A DNA stretch of 64,000 bases, taken from the NCBI RefSeq assembly GCF_051201665.1, contig NZ_CP179210.1, positions 4,216,001 to 4,280,000 on the forward strand, read 5' to 3'. The notes under the pieces are model-generated. The model ran no database searches. It was not told the origin of the DNA and saw nothing but the letters and a program-made list of their open reading frames with translations. The stretch is from Psychrobium sp051201665 (GTDB lineage Bacteria > Pseudomonadota > Gammaproteobacteria > Enterobacterales > Psychrobiaceae). Positions 36,344 to 44,473 of this stretch are shown here, one piece after another (the first letter of the stretch is position 1; every line of letters begins with the position of its first letter). A program made the translations under genes and the position numbers.

Positions 36344-37271
36344 GGGGCTGTTGATCTTTCTCATTGGTAGCCAAATAACCGAACACGCCAGTGCTAACAT
36401 GCTTTCAAAGTTAATTTTTAACTTATCGTATCTTGTCGCGATAGCTCTAAAATGCTTTAAGCGAGCAAAGGCATTCTCAACTAAATGCCTATATTTGTAT
36501 AAGCACCAGTCTATATCTGCATTTCCAATTTTCGAGTTTTGCTTTCTTGGGATAATGGGTGTCGAATTTCCTTCCCGTATTTTATCTCTAATTGCCTCAC
36601 TATCGTAGCCTTTGTCTGCCACAACAAACTGACTTTGAGGCAATAACTCAATAAGTTGATTGGCTACTTTATACCAATTGCATTAAGTAAGTGATCTTGT
36701 TGTGCGTAGAGAAAATCAGCTAAAACAAGGCGCTCGATTGACTAATAGCTGGCTATTAGGATTGAGAGCAACGCCATTTTAGTTAATTTTAACAAGTACA
36801 AGTGGGCAAATATTTAATGCATATATGGTATTACTGTCATGAACATCACCACCTGTGATAATAAACTCCAATAGACAAACCATAGCTATCAACAGCTAAG
36901 TGAATTTTACTGGTATTTCTACCACAACTTAGCGCAATAGCCTGTTCCTGCTTTGATGCTGCGCCAGTACTATGTTGGTGCGCTTTGACATAACTTCCAT
37001 CAATAAATTCCCATTCTACATCGCTATCAGCGGATAATGCTTTGAATAACCTCATCAGTATTCCTTTTTTAGACCAAAGCAGAAAGCGACGATAAATCGT
37101 GTTCCATAGCCCAAAATATTCAGGTAAATCTCGCCAAGGGCAACCAACACGTAAGCGGTATAAAATTCCTTCCATCGTTTGTCTGTGTTCAAGCTTGTTA
37201 TAAACTCTATTTTCAAGCAATATAGCTTTTAGCTTTGACCACAACTCATCAGTGAGCATTAATCGGGGCAT
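36344..37271 (-). pseudogene. IS427-group transposase, broken by a MITE
   Basis: First frame (37271-36846, 141 residues): MPRLMLTDELWSKLKAILLEN start, WRDLPEYFGLWNTIYRRF and the DDE aspartate region EFIDGSYVKAHQH. It ends in YYHRW while the continuing sequence in the next frame reads FIITGGDVHDSN, the usual place of the IS427-group frameshift. The MITE follows directly, so the second part (about 36669 down to 36344: ANQLIELLPQSQFVVADKGYDS and RHLVENAFARLKHFRAIATRYDK) is separated. The second frame reads through the inverted repeat into flanking DNA. Confidence 0.85.
36672..36830. mobile_element. MITE, TACCAATTG type, copy 3, nested in the IS5-type element
   Basis: 159 bp in the same orientation as copy 1, with TTA duplicated at 36669-36671 and 36831-36833. 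Left end is perfect; right end is changed (TTAATGCATATATGGTA). Interior matches the other copies. Confidence 0.92.
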
Positions 37272-37381
37272 GGTAATCTCGTAGGGTTTGTTTTTGGGGA
37301 AGTAAATTATACGAGATTACCGCTTACGTATAAAATTCAAACAAAGATCAACAGCCCCTAATACATCGCGTATCAAATACT

Positions 37382-38047
37382 TTAATTCTGAATATCATTA
37401 ACTAAGATTTTTATTCGCTGGCGCATCAACCACATCGCATAGCCGATAATCAATGACACGAAGATAGTCACCGGCGTTAGTCTATTGTGATAAAAGGCGT
37501 TATCTAGATAAATAACAGGCAACCAAATTACCGCTATTGACGCTGCAATAGCGGAGTTTTTACAACTAAAAAACAGTAATAATCCCAATGAAATAATAAA
37601 CAGGTAATATTTAAAAGGAATGACATAATAGCTATCCTGATTAGCCTGAGCTGACGAAAATGAAATTGAGAAATCCGAAAACCAGCGAATTTCGGCATTA
37701 GCAACTTGAGCTTGTTGCACAATGGCTAGATAGCCCAAGCTAAATAGCACTAAGAAACCAAAAATAATCAATAATCCTACATTCTTTCGCCAATCGAAAA
37801 ATGGATGATTAGTAAAATCAGTGACAGCTATTTTGGATAATTCAGTTTCTTGAATTACTAACTCATCACGTTCAATTTCAAATACCGCCAACAAAGCGTT
37901 AAGAGTTTCTAGCGAACAAGTATGACTGTTTTCCACTCGTTGAATCGTTCGCAAATTTACACTGCACAAATCGGCTAAGTGCTGCTGCGACCAACCTTTA
38001 GATTTTCGATATTGTTGTACGGCGTTAGGTTTTATTTTCATAGTCAT
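37382..38047 (-). CDS. XRE-type helix-turn-helix protein with membrane domain
   Basis: 221 residues. N-terminal helix-turn-helix (about 8-60: VQQYRKSKGWSQQHLADLCSVNLRTIQRVEN), then four hydrophobic segments (about 88-108, 140-158, 162-180, 190-208). Membrane-tethered XRE regulators of this plan occur in marine gammaproteobacteria. A 10-bp dyad just upstream could be its own operator. ATGs at 38047 and 38041 are both possible. Ligand or signal unknown. Confidence 0.85.
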   Translation of the reverse strand: MTMKIKPNAVQQYRKSKGWSQQHLADLCSVNLRTIQRVENSHTCSLETLNALLAVFEIERDELVIQETELSKIAVTDFTNHPFFDWRKNVGLLIIFGFLVLFSLGYLAIVQQAQVANAEIRWFSDFSISFSSAQANQDSYYVIPFKYYLFIISLGLLLFFSCKNSAIAASIAVIWLPVIYLDNAFYHNRLTPVTIFVSLIIGYAMWLMRQRIKILVNDIQN

Positions 38048-38053
38048 AATTTA

Positions 38054-38083
38054 TTAGTCCAATCACTTAATTAATTGGGCTAA
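38054..38083. promoter_or_regulatory. Candidate operator upstream of the XRE regulator
   Basis: TTAGTCCAAT-N10-ATTGGGCTAA, arms matching at 9 of 10 positions, 7 bp upstream of the start codon. The spacing fits a dimeric helix-turn-helix protein and autoregulation. Confidence 0.5.
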
Positions 38084-38145
38084 TTGTCAGTTATTTTAAT
38101 AAGATAAGTTACGACAGTTATACGACTGTCGTAAACATTTTCCAC

Positions 38146-39039
38146 CTAGATTAGCGATTTCATCTTGCTATTTATTGCGCCAATAGCTAATTCAACCGCC
38201 TTCGGTTTACCACTTGAATAAGCGTGTAATGCGAACACTTCATTTGGTGGTAATTGATAATCAGCAACAACCTTCTTTAGTGCAGGCTCTTGAGCGACGA
38301 TAAAATGCGGAAGTAACGCAATGCCCGATCCAGCTTTTGCTAACGCTACGACCGTTGGTAATGAATTAGCACGGCGTTGTGGTGTAAAAGACAGATTTAG
38401 TGGCTTATTTTTCGACTGAACGTGAGTCAGTTGATGATTCACATGACTTCCTTGCCAGTCATTAGCAATGTAGTTAATTGCCGACCATTCAATTGTAGCA
38501 CTATCATTAAAGTGTTTATCGATGTAAGTTTGCGAAGCACACAATACATCACGAAACTCGCCGAGTTTGACTTGCCGATAATCACTATCAGGCAATTTTC
38601 CCACCCGCACCGCAATATCGATGTTGTTTTTAATCAAATCTTGGCGCTGATCATCGGCAATAAGCACAGGTTTTATTAACGGATGCTCAATCAATAATTC
38701 GCCAATAGCTGGCGCTACCACACTATCCATCAGTGCGTGAGGCGCAGTGATGGTAACAATGCCTTGTGCGACTTCTTGCGCCGCTTGAGCTTGTTGCCAT
38801 GCTTGTTTAGTGAGCTGACTAATCTGCTTGCACTGTTGGTAAAACTCTTTTCCTACTGGAGTTAGTGTCTGACGGCGTGTAGTGCGATTTAACAGGGATA
38901 CACCAAGTTCAAGTTCTAACGTCTTTAAGTGCTGACTAATAACAGATTTAGACACTTCTAGCGCTTCTGCAGCCTTGCTAATGCCACCAGCATCGACGAT
39001 TTGGCAGAAAATTTGAATATGGCGTGATTGATTAATCAT
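38146..39039 (-). CDS. LysR family transcriptional regulator
   Basis: 297 residues. N-terminal winged helix-turn-helix (about 3-62: IFCQIVDAGGISKAAEALEVSKSVISQHLKTLE) and the periplasmic-binding-like effector domain (about 88-290), including SLPTVVALAKAGSGIALLPHF. CrgA-like subgroup by its length and the SxxVISQHL helix. Divergent from the SnoaL-like gene 111 bp away, which is its probable target. Confidence 0.92.
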   Translation of the reverse strand: MINQSRHIQIFCQIVDAGGISKAAEALEVSKSVISQHLKTLELELGVSLLNRTTRRQTLTPVGKEFYQQCKQISQLTKQAWQQAQAAQEVAQGIVTITAPHALMDSVVAPAIGELLIEHPLIKPVLIADDQRQDLIKNNIDIAVRVGKLPDSDYRQVKLGEFRDVLCASQTYIDKHFNDSATIEWSAINYIANDWQGSHVNHQLTHVQSKNKPLNLSFTPQRRANSLPTVVALAKAGSGIALLPHFIVAQEPALKKVVADYQLPPNEVFALHAYSSGKPKAVELAIGAINSKMKSLI

Positions 39040-39150
39040 ATTGTTTAGCTTTTAAGAACAATTCTTTCTAAATTACGCTGTTTTTATTTAACTATCTAGT
39101 CTCTACACTGTATCCAACATCTGTATTTAATAAGTAAGGGAAACCTATTC

Positions 39151-39540
39151 ATGAGCAATCAATTATCAAACGAGCAAAAAGACGTTGTTTTAGCGGCGGT
39201 TAACCAAGCAAGCGAAACGTGGAAAAATTCATTTAACACACAAAACGCTGCTGGTTGTGCAGGTCAATACGAAAGTGATACAGTAATGCACGCACGCCCT
39301 TTCGGTACTTTTACTGGCACTACTGAGATTCAAGCATTCTGGCAGAAACTTATTGATGATGGCTTTAAAGACGTTGAATATATCGCACCGAAGTTAGAAG
39401 TGATTGACGAAAGCAGCGCTTTATTGACCTCAGGCTGGAAAATGAATAATGCGTCTGGCGTTATCCATAAAGAACTATGGGTATTACAAGAAGATGGCAG
39501 CGCTAAGTTACGCGAAGATGATTTTGAAGTACTAGCTTAA
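39151..39540 (+). CDS. SnoaL/NTF2-like small protein
   Basis: 129 residues of the SnoaL/ketosteroid-isomerase-like fold: an initial helix (VVLAAVNQASETWKNSFNTQNAAGCAGQY), then YESDTVMHARPFGTFTGTTEIQAFWQKLID, a typical NTF2-like helix-strand pattern, and beta strands to the end. No signal peptide. AAGGGAAACC lies upstream of the ATG. Function unknown; likely controlled by the divergent LysR gene. A terminator follows. Confidence 0.85.
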   Translation: MSNQLSNEQKDVVLAAVNQASETWKNSFNTQNAAGCAGQYESDTVMHARPFGTFTGTTEIQAFWQKLIDDGFKDVEYIAPKLEVIDESSALLTSGWKMNNASGVIHKELWVLQEDGSAKLREDDFEVLA

Positions 39541-39554
39541 AATTTAGATAGAAA

Positions 39555-39585
39555 GACTAGCGATAAAATATCGTTAGTCCTTTAT
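39555..39585 (+). terminator. Rho-independent terminator
   Basis: GACTAGCGATA (39555-39565) pairs with TATCGTTAGTC (39569-39579) over 11 positions including one G-T pair; a CTTTATTG tail follows. 14 bp after the SnoaL-like stop. Confidence 0.75.
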
Positions 39586-39723
39586 TGTTGCACGCTTGTA
39601 TTTTCTACAAGTGATTTTATATAGAAAAATTTATACCAAAAATAATACACAGCAATTGCAGTACCTATTGGAAATGTAAATAAAAGAAGAATTGAAGCAA
39701 CTGATAGTATTTTTGTTCACCTT

Positions 39724-40035
39724 TTAGTAGGAGTAGTGTTTTATTTCATCTAGAAATTTAAATAGATTATTTGGGTTAATTCTAGAACAATTCAAGGATA
39801 GTCGATTCCAAGAATCAAAAATTTTTCGTTCTAACTCATTAGGTTCTCGATAGCTTCCATTACCACTTGGGTAATCTTTACTGCTTAGGGCTATATTAAT
39901 ATTTTGATGGTTAATAACGACACTCAATATGATTGGCATATTATCTGATAAGCAACGCTGAATAGAATCAAAAAACACTCGTTTATCTAATGATTTTAAC
40001 TCTACTTCAACATTGTTTAATTGAACTTTTATCAT
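39724..40035 (-). CDS. Hypothetical protein downstream of higBA
   Basis: 103 residues, soluble, not recognised. Contains an N-terminal strand pattern VQLNNVEVELKSLD and a conserved-looking acidic/aromatic segment SGNGSYREPNELERKIFDSWNRL. It is 45 bp after the HigA-type antitoxin and in the same direction, so it may be a third gene of that operon. Function cannot be stated. Confidence 0.55.
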   Translation of the reverse strand: MIKVQLNNVEVELKSLDKRVFFDSIQRCLSDNMPIILSVVINHQNINIALSSKDYPSGNGSYREPNELERKIFDSWNRLSLNCSRINPNNLFKFLDEIKHYSY

Positions 40036-40080
40036 GGCTAATTCCTTTTAGTTTCTATATATTAATCAAAGTTTTGATGT

Positions 40081-40500
40081 TTATGAAATAAATAACTGAG
40101 GAGGTACTCCAAATCTATTTGATAATGCCTTGATATGTTCTAGAGTTAAATTTCTTTTGTTATTCAAAATCATAGATACCATACTCTTACCGCCAATTTC
40201 GTTTTTGAAATCTGTGGTATTGAGTTTGTTCTGATCCATTAACACACGTAAAACAGAGACTCCACTATCCAAAGATTCTATGTTTGCATTAAACTCAGAA
40301 AACTCTTCTGATTCATTCTCCCATCGCTCAATAGAGAGAGAAAGTAACTCGATTAAGGGTTTCTGCTCATCGTAATCTTCAATGAGTTCATCCATCAATG
40401 TCAATGCTGACTCGTAATCTTCTTCATCATGAATATGAGTAAGGAAACCTGCACTTGAAAATAATGATTTTGCTTGTTCTTTTAATCTAGCGACGTTCAT
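40081..40500 (-). CDS. higA: HigA-type antitoxin
   Basis: 139 residues. Acidic N-terminal half (dimerisation/toxin-binding), then an XRE-type helix-turn-helix at the C-terminus (TTDFKNEIGGKSMVSMILNNKRNLTLEHIKALSNRFGVP). This layout, with the DNA-binding domain in the C-terminal half, is known in HigA proteins encoded after HigB. Starts 11 bp after the toxin stop. Probably represses the operon through the two 17-bp sites upstream. Confidence 0.85.
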   Translation of the reverse strand: MNVARLKEQAKSLFSSAGFLTHIHDEEDYESALTLMDELIEDYDEQKPLIELLSLSIERWENESEEFSEFNANIESLDSGVSVLRVLMDQNKLNTTDFKNEIGGKSMVSMILNNKRNLTLEHIKALSNRFGVPPQLFIS

Positions 40501-40511
40501 AATATTTTCTC

Positions 40512-40811
40512 CTACGAATACTTTTTACATAATTTGTCATACTCAGCATGAGAGCAAATATGCTTTACATACATTCGATTATCTTGAAATTCGATAAAAG
40601 CAATAAGTCTCAAATTGTTGCCTCCGATATCAATAATCCACCATTTATCTTTATGTTTAAAGTTATCTAACGTAGCAAAGACTTTCTTTAATTCCTCAGG
40701 ACTATGGTAGGTCCCATTTTTTAAAACTTTGAATGTATCTTCAATCGCTTTCGCATCATTAGGGTATTTACGCTTTGCATCATTGAATGGTTTTCTTGAT
40801 ATTACGTGCAT
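40512..40811 (-). CDS. higB: HigB-type mRNA interferase toxin
   Basis: 99 residues from the ATG at 40811 (an ATA-rich extension to 40823 is less likely). RelE/HigB-fold toxin: NDAKRKYPNDAKAIEDTF, KDKWWIIDIGGNNLRLIAFIEF and YVKHICSHAEYDKL are hallmarks, the last holding the catalytic-site His/Tyr. Ribosome-dependent mRNA cleavage is the family activity. Toxin-first order is typical of higBA. Confidence 0.9.
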   Translation of the reverse strand: MHVISRKPFNDAKRKYPNDAKAIEDTFKVLKNGTYHSPEELKKVFATLDNFKHKDKWWIIDIGGNNLRLIAFIEFQDNRMYVKHICSHAEYDKLCKKYS

Positions 40812-40827
40812 TATTAAAATCAATAGA

Positions 40828-40880
40828 GTTCACAATATGTAAACAATAGCATAGTGATAAAAAGTTTACAATCAGTGAAC
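40828..40880. promoter_or_regulatory. Twin 17-bp operators in the higBA promoter
   Basis: GTTCAC-AATAT-GTAAAC at 40828-40844 and GTTTAC-AATCA-GTGAAC at 40864-40880. The second has the reverse-complement half-site order of the first, and their centres are 36 bp apart. They lie between higB and the divergent YIP1-like gene, the second ending 4 bp before that gene's ATG, so HigA could control both directions. Confidence 0.75.
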
Positions 40881-40884
40881 CCTA

Positions 40885-41499
40885 ATGGAACAACTTCAGT
40901 TAAGTAACATTTTAAATTATTGGCAGATATATTTAATTGTTACTCTACTCTCTCCAATTCTTTTCTATTATTCATTTGTAAATAATGCCGATCTCATATG
41001 GCAGCAACTAAGTTTCATGGATAACCTGCCTTTTACTAATGAAGAAAAACTAGCGACTGCGACTTCATTTAGTCAAAAAGGAACGTTTTTTTTGATGATA
41101 AAGATAGGTTTAAAGCCTTATCTTTTATCAGTTTTACAAGTTATTTGTTTAGTCGGGTTAACTATAGGTTACGGGAAATTACTTGAAGTAAGTTTAACGA
41201 CTAAAAAACTAATATCCGTTAGTTTATTGTTAACAATTCCTGTTTCACTATTTAATTTAATGTCAGCAGTATCACTAGCCTTTACTTCAGAAAAAGTTCA
41301 ACGTCATGTTGAGTCATTTTCCCAAATTTCAATAAGTCAATGGTTTCCAAGTATAAATTATGACATATCTCTAGCTATTGGTTCAGTTCTATGCATTGTA
41401 TTACTCAGCCTCATTGAAAGAAAAAATTACATTTCATTATGCCTATTGGCATTTTTACCTGTTGCTACGATACTCGCTATTAAACTATTAATTTTGTAG
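40885..41499 (+). CDS. YIP1-like five-helix membrane protein
   Basis: 204 residues with about five transmembrane helices (about 15-33, 72-92, 108-128, 160-178, 184-203) and a cytoplasmic or periplasmic helical loop (ADLIWQQLSFMDNLPFTNEEKLATATSFSQ). The same architecture, with a polar loop after the first helix, is found in the YIP1-family protein at 58287-58994, where it precedes a membrane fusion protein as here. This suggests the start of a second export operon that has been truncated. Starts next to the HigA operators. Confidence 0.65.
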   Translation: MEQLQLSNILNYWQIYLIVTLLSPILFYYSFVNNADLIWQQLSFMDNLPFTNEEKLATATSFSQKGTFFLMIKIGLKPYLLSVLQVICLVGLTIGYGKLLEVSLTTKKLISVSLLLTIPVSLFNLMSAVSLAFTSEKVQRHVESFSQISISQWFPSINYDISLAIGSVLCIVLLSLIERKNYISLCLLAFLPVATILAIKLLIL

Positions 41500-41508
41500 G
41501 CATTAAGA

Positions 41509-42066
41509 ATGAGTCTAAAAAAACTCTATTGATGTTTATTGTATTAACATTATCCGTACTTGTTTTCTTAAAAATTGATAGTAAACCCAGTAGTAATCCT
41601 ATTTACGTAAATAGGGCTAAATTCGATACTATCAATGCTTCTGTGTTCACCACTGGGCATGTCATTTTTACAAAAGAAGCAAAATTATCAGCTGAAGTGG
41701 TTGCTAAAGTAACAAACGTTTTCGTAACTGAAGGACAGAGCGTAAAAAAAGGACAACCAATTTTACAACTTGATGATAGTGAAATTATCAAGAATATTAA
41801 GCAAAGAAAAATTGCTACTGAAAATGCAAAGTTGAAGGTAGCTCGTTCTCAAATAATTTTGCAAAGTCATGAACTAAAGTTACGGCGTGCGTCTAGAATG
41901 GTAAAAATGAATTTATCACAGCAATCTGAACTTGATGACGCTAAGACTGACTTTTTACTTGCAAAAAACGATGTGGATTATTCGCTCAATGCTTTGGAAC
42001 AATCGTTAACACAACTAGCTTTAGAGCAAGATAAAACCAGAAAAACACTCATAGTATCACCTATTG
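41509..42066 (+). pseudogene. Membrane fusion protein (MacA/HlyD-like), truncated by ISAs1
   Basis: HlyD-type adaptor fragment: N-terminal membrane anchor, lipoyl-like half VVAKVTNVFVTEGQSVKKGQPILQLDD, a long helical hairpin and the return strand RKTLIVSPI, where the ISAs1 element begins. About 180 residues remain of an expected 380-400. Upstream, an ATG at 41509 reads MSLKK and meets TGA after a run of seven A; eight A would give MSLKKTLLMFIVLTLS in frame with the rest. So there is both a 5' homopolymer frameshift and a 3' truncation. ATG 41532 is an alternative start. Confidence 0.82.
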
Positions 42067-42189
42067 CACGGCTAGCGCATTTTAATCCCAGACTCTAACA
42101 GGGTTGAGCGATAATCATCGTCTAGCCCTGCCATTTTCTTTTTCCTCGCCATACTTGCTGATTGTAAGCGTCTAGGCAACGACACCTAG

Positions 42190-43734
42190 CTATTTAAAAT
42201 TCCAAGGCATTAGTGATTCAAGAGCATCAGGATTTTCAGCAATCTGCTCTAAACAGTGGGATATATAGTCATGTACGACAAGGCCGTTAGCCTTAGCGGT
42301 TTCCACCAAACTATAGAGAATGGCGCTGGCTTTCGCACCTCTTGGGGTATGGGAAAACAACCAAGCCTTGCGTCCAATCACAAACGGTTTTATGGCTCGT
42401 TCTGCACGATTGTTATCAATACTTAACTTACCATCATCAAGGTAGCGTTTGAATTTTTCATACTGATTCAGTGCATAGGTAATGGCTTTTGACAGCGGCC
42501 TTTGCGGAGACAGTTTTTCTTTGTGCTCTACAAGCCAGTGATAAAACTCTTCGACAATGGGTTTGGCTTGTTGTTGGCGAGCCTTGTATTTTTCATCGTC
42601 CTTCATCTCTTTAATCGATTGCTCTATACCATAGAGTTTACCAATGAAGTTAAGCGCTACGTCGGCTTTACCGGTTGTCTTGTTGTTGCCTTTTGCTTCA
42701 ATGAACTTGCGACGGATATGAGCAAGACAAGCCACTAAAGTGGCGCTGGTTTTTTCATAACCTTTGTAGCCATCAACGTGCATGTAACCTGAGTAATCAT
42801 CGAGAAAATCAATGGCGCATTGTCCTGCACGACTGTTGTGATAATCAAATAAGACGATGTTTGTCTTACCTTCAGGTTTGTCATCACCGCAACAATATAA
42901 CCACATATAGCTGGTCGCTTTGTTAGCTTTGATAACCTTGAGCGGTGTTTCATCCGCATGAATCGCAGGTTGTTGGAGTAACTGTATTTTTAGTGTGTCA
43001 TACAACGGTTCAAGCAGTTCGCTACAACGAACCATCCAACTTGACATGGTTTTACGATTAATCGTTATGCCGATATCGCCAAACCACGTTTCTTGTCGAT
43101 ACAACGGTAAGCCAAACTGATACTTACAGGTAATGATTTGACTGAGTAAACTTGGCGTAGCAATACTTTTAGGGATGGGGGTTGACGGCATAGGCGCTAT
43201 CTGGATATCGCTTTGTATGCCCTCTTTTTCACACGCTCTGCATGCGTACTTTGGACGAACGGTTTTAATAACCTTGATATGAGCAGGTACAAATTCGAGC
43301 GTTTCACTTTCTGCTTCACCCATTTTATGTAACGCACTTTGACAGTGACTACAGACTTTAGCGTCGTCGTGTAAATCAACCACCACCTCTTTGCGAGGTA
43401 AGGCCTCGGGTAATGGTGTGCGCTTGGGTTTTGCTTTTTCGGTGTGTGGTTCATCATTGGCGATGAGGAGCGCTTTTTCTGTGTCAGACAGCGTTTCTAT
43501 GTCATCCAATTGAGCTTCTACTTCGTTAAATACTTCACCAGCCCCTGGCATTTTCTCTGACTTTTTGCCGTATTCTTTGGCAATCTTGGCGTTATACGCA
43601 TCAAGTAGTTCTTGATAGAGAGACTTTTGCTGCGCTAACTCTTTGTTTTGCTTTTGCACAACGTACTGCAACTCAAGCAGCATGCTCTTGAGTTGTTCTG
43701 GGTCGTTGGGCAATGAGTTGGCATCAAATTTCAT
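42190..43734 (-). CDS. tnpC: IS66 transposase TnpC
   Basis: 514 residues. N-terminal leucine-zipper-like region (LKSMLLELQYVVQKQNKELAQQ), a zinc-binding part (VCSHCQ and YACRAC), the DDE core with HADETPLKV, YMHVDGYKGYE and the glutamate in DNNRAERAIKPFVIGRKAWLF, plus a C-terminal helper segment ending in LMPWNFK. Intact. Confidence 0.95.
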   Translation of the reverse strand: MKFDANSLPNDPEQLKSMLLELQYVVQKQNKELAQQKSLYQELLDAYNAKIAKEYGKKSEKMPGAGEVFNEVEAQLDDIETLSDTEKALLIANDEPHTEKAKPKRTPLPEALPRKEVVVDLHDDAKVCSHCQSALHKMGEAESETLEFVPAHIKVIKTVRPKYACRACEKEGIQSDIQIAPMPSTPIPKSIATPSLLSQIITCKYQFGLPLYRQETWFGDIGITINRKTMSSWMVRCSELLEPLYDTLKIQLLQQPAIHADETPLKVIKANKATSYMWLYCCGDDKPEGKTNIVLFDYHNSRAGQCAIDFLDDYSGYMHVDGYKGYEKTSATLVACLAHIRRKFIEAKGNNKTTGKADVALNFIGKLYGIEQSIKEMKDDEKYKARQQQAKPIVEEFYHWLVEHKEKLSPQRPLSKAITYALNQYEKFKRYLDDGKLSIDNNRAERAIKPFVIGRKAWLFSHTPRGAKASAILYSLVETAKANGLVVHDYISHCLEQIAENPDALESLMPWNFK

Positions 43735-43827
43735 GCCGTCAGTGTAGCAATGTTATAGCGCCATTGTGACTGTTCAGCTCAAATAGAAAATCAGATCGTG
43801 TCAACGATCGTTGACTTGTGTATTGCG

Positions 43828-44178
43828 CTATCCCAGATCGGACTGATAATGTAATTCTTGATGACCAAGGACATCGTAACCAGACAATAGCCAAGTGAGT
43901 TGTTGCTCTGTTAACACAACATCCTCGCTATCAAGTTGACTTGGCCATTTGAATTTGTGTTTTTCAAGGCGTTTATACCACAGGGCAAAGCCCGTTTTAT
44001 CCCAATAGACTAATTTCAATTTATCTTTGGCTTTATTAGAGAATAAGAACAGTGCGCCGGTGTAGGCATCGTATTTAAGCTCTTGCTCTACAATAGCAAT
44101 AAGGCCATCGATGGACTTTCGAAAATCGACTACATCGCGATACAGATAGACAGCGCTTGGATTAACAAACATCTTCAT
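43828..44178 (-). CDS. tnpB: IS66 accessory protein TnpB
   Basis: 116 residues of the IS66 Orf2 family: VDFRKSIDGLIAIVE, GALFLFSNKAKDKLKLVYWDKTGFALWYKRLEKHKF. Overlaps tnpA by 17 bp. Required for transposition with TnpA and TnpC; not related to the Cas12-like TnpB of IS605. Confidence 0.95.
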   Translation of the reverse strand: MKMFVNPSAVYLYRDVVDFRKSIDGLIAIVEQELKYDAYTGALFLFSNKAKDKLKLVYWDKTGFALWYKRLEKHKFKWPSQLDSEDVVLTEQQLTWLLSGYDVLGHQELHYQSDLG

Positions 44179-44473
44179 GATGCAACCCCTTAAGCAGCTG
44201 TGCCAAGTACATTGGCGATGTTGATTGTGGTAAGCACACCTTGGCGAGGCCTACAGTAAGAACAATAGGAGCTATTTCTGTATTAATTTTTAACGGTTGA
44301 GTGACGCAGGCTTTCACAAAGCTTGATGTTTCCTTAGTTAACTTCTTCTTAGTTGCATAAAAGGCTGTGGTTGAAATGTTATTGTCGCGGCAAAAATCAC
44401 TAACGCTCAAGCCACTGGATTGGTGCAGATTAATGATGTCTTGCCATTGTTCGAGGCTTCGATGTTTACTCAT
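44162..44473 (-). CDS. tnpA: IS66 accessory protein TnpA
   Basis: 103 residues. Helix-turn-helix-like N-terminus with SLEQWQDIINLHQSSGLSVSDFCRDNNISTTAFYATKKKL, characteristic of the IS66 Orf1 family. First gene of the tnpABC transcript of this element. Confidence 0.93.
   Translation of the reverse strand: MSKHRSLEQWQDIINLHQSSGLSVSDFCRDNNISTTAFYATKKKLTKETSSFVKACVTQPLKINTEIAPIVLTVGLAKVCLPQSTSPMYLAQLLKGLHHEDVC

Larger units (their letters stand above)
36344..37358 (-). mobile_element. IS5 family (IS427-like) insertion sequence, interrupted
   Basis: Inverted repeats GGGGCTGTTGATCTTT (36344-36359) and AAAGATCAACAGCCCC (37343-37358). Length 1015 bp, or about 855 bp without the MITE inside it, the usual IS427-group size. 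No matching target duplication: TC on the left, TA on the right. The transposase is in two frames, as in the IS427 group, and the second is also split by the MITE. Confidence 0.88.

Noticed and set aside
36846..36860. Frame change in the IS427-type transposase as a damaging mutation
   Set aside because: The IS427 group commonly uses two frames joined by frameshifting at about this point, so it may be native; the MITE is the clear lesion.
43828..44178. TnpB as an RNA-guided (IS605/Cas12-like) nuclease
   Set aside because: The name is shared only; this is the IS66 Orf2 protein, 116 residues, without RuvC or zinc-finger motifs.
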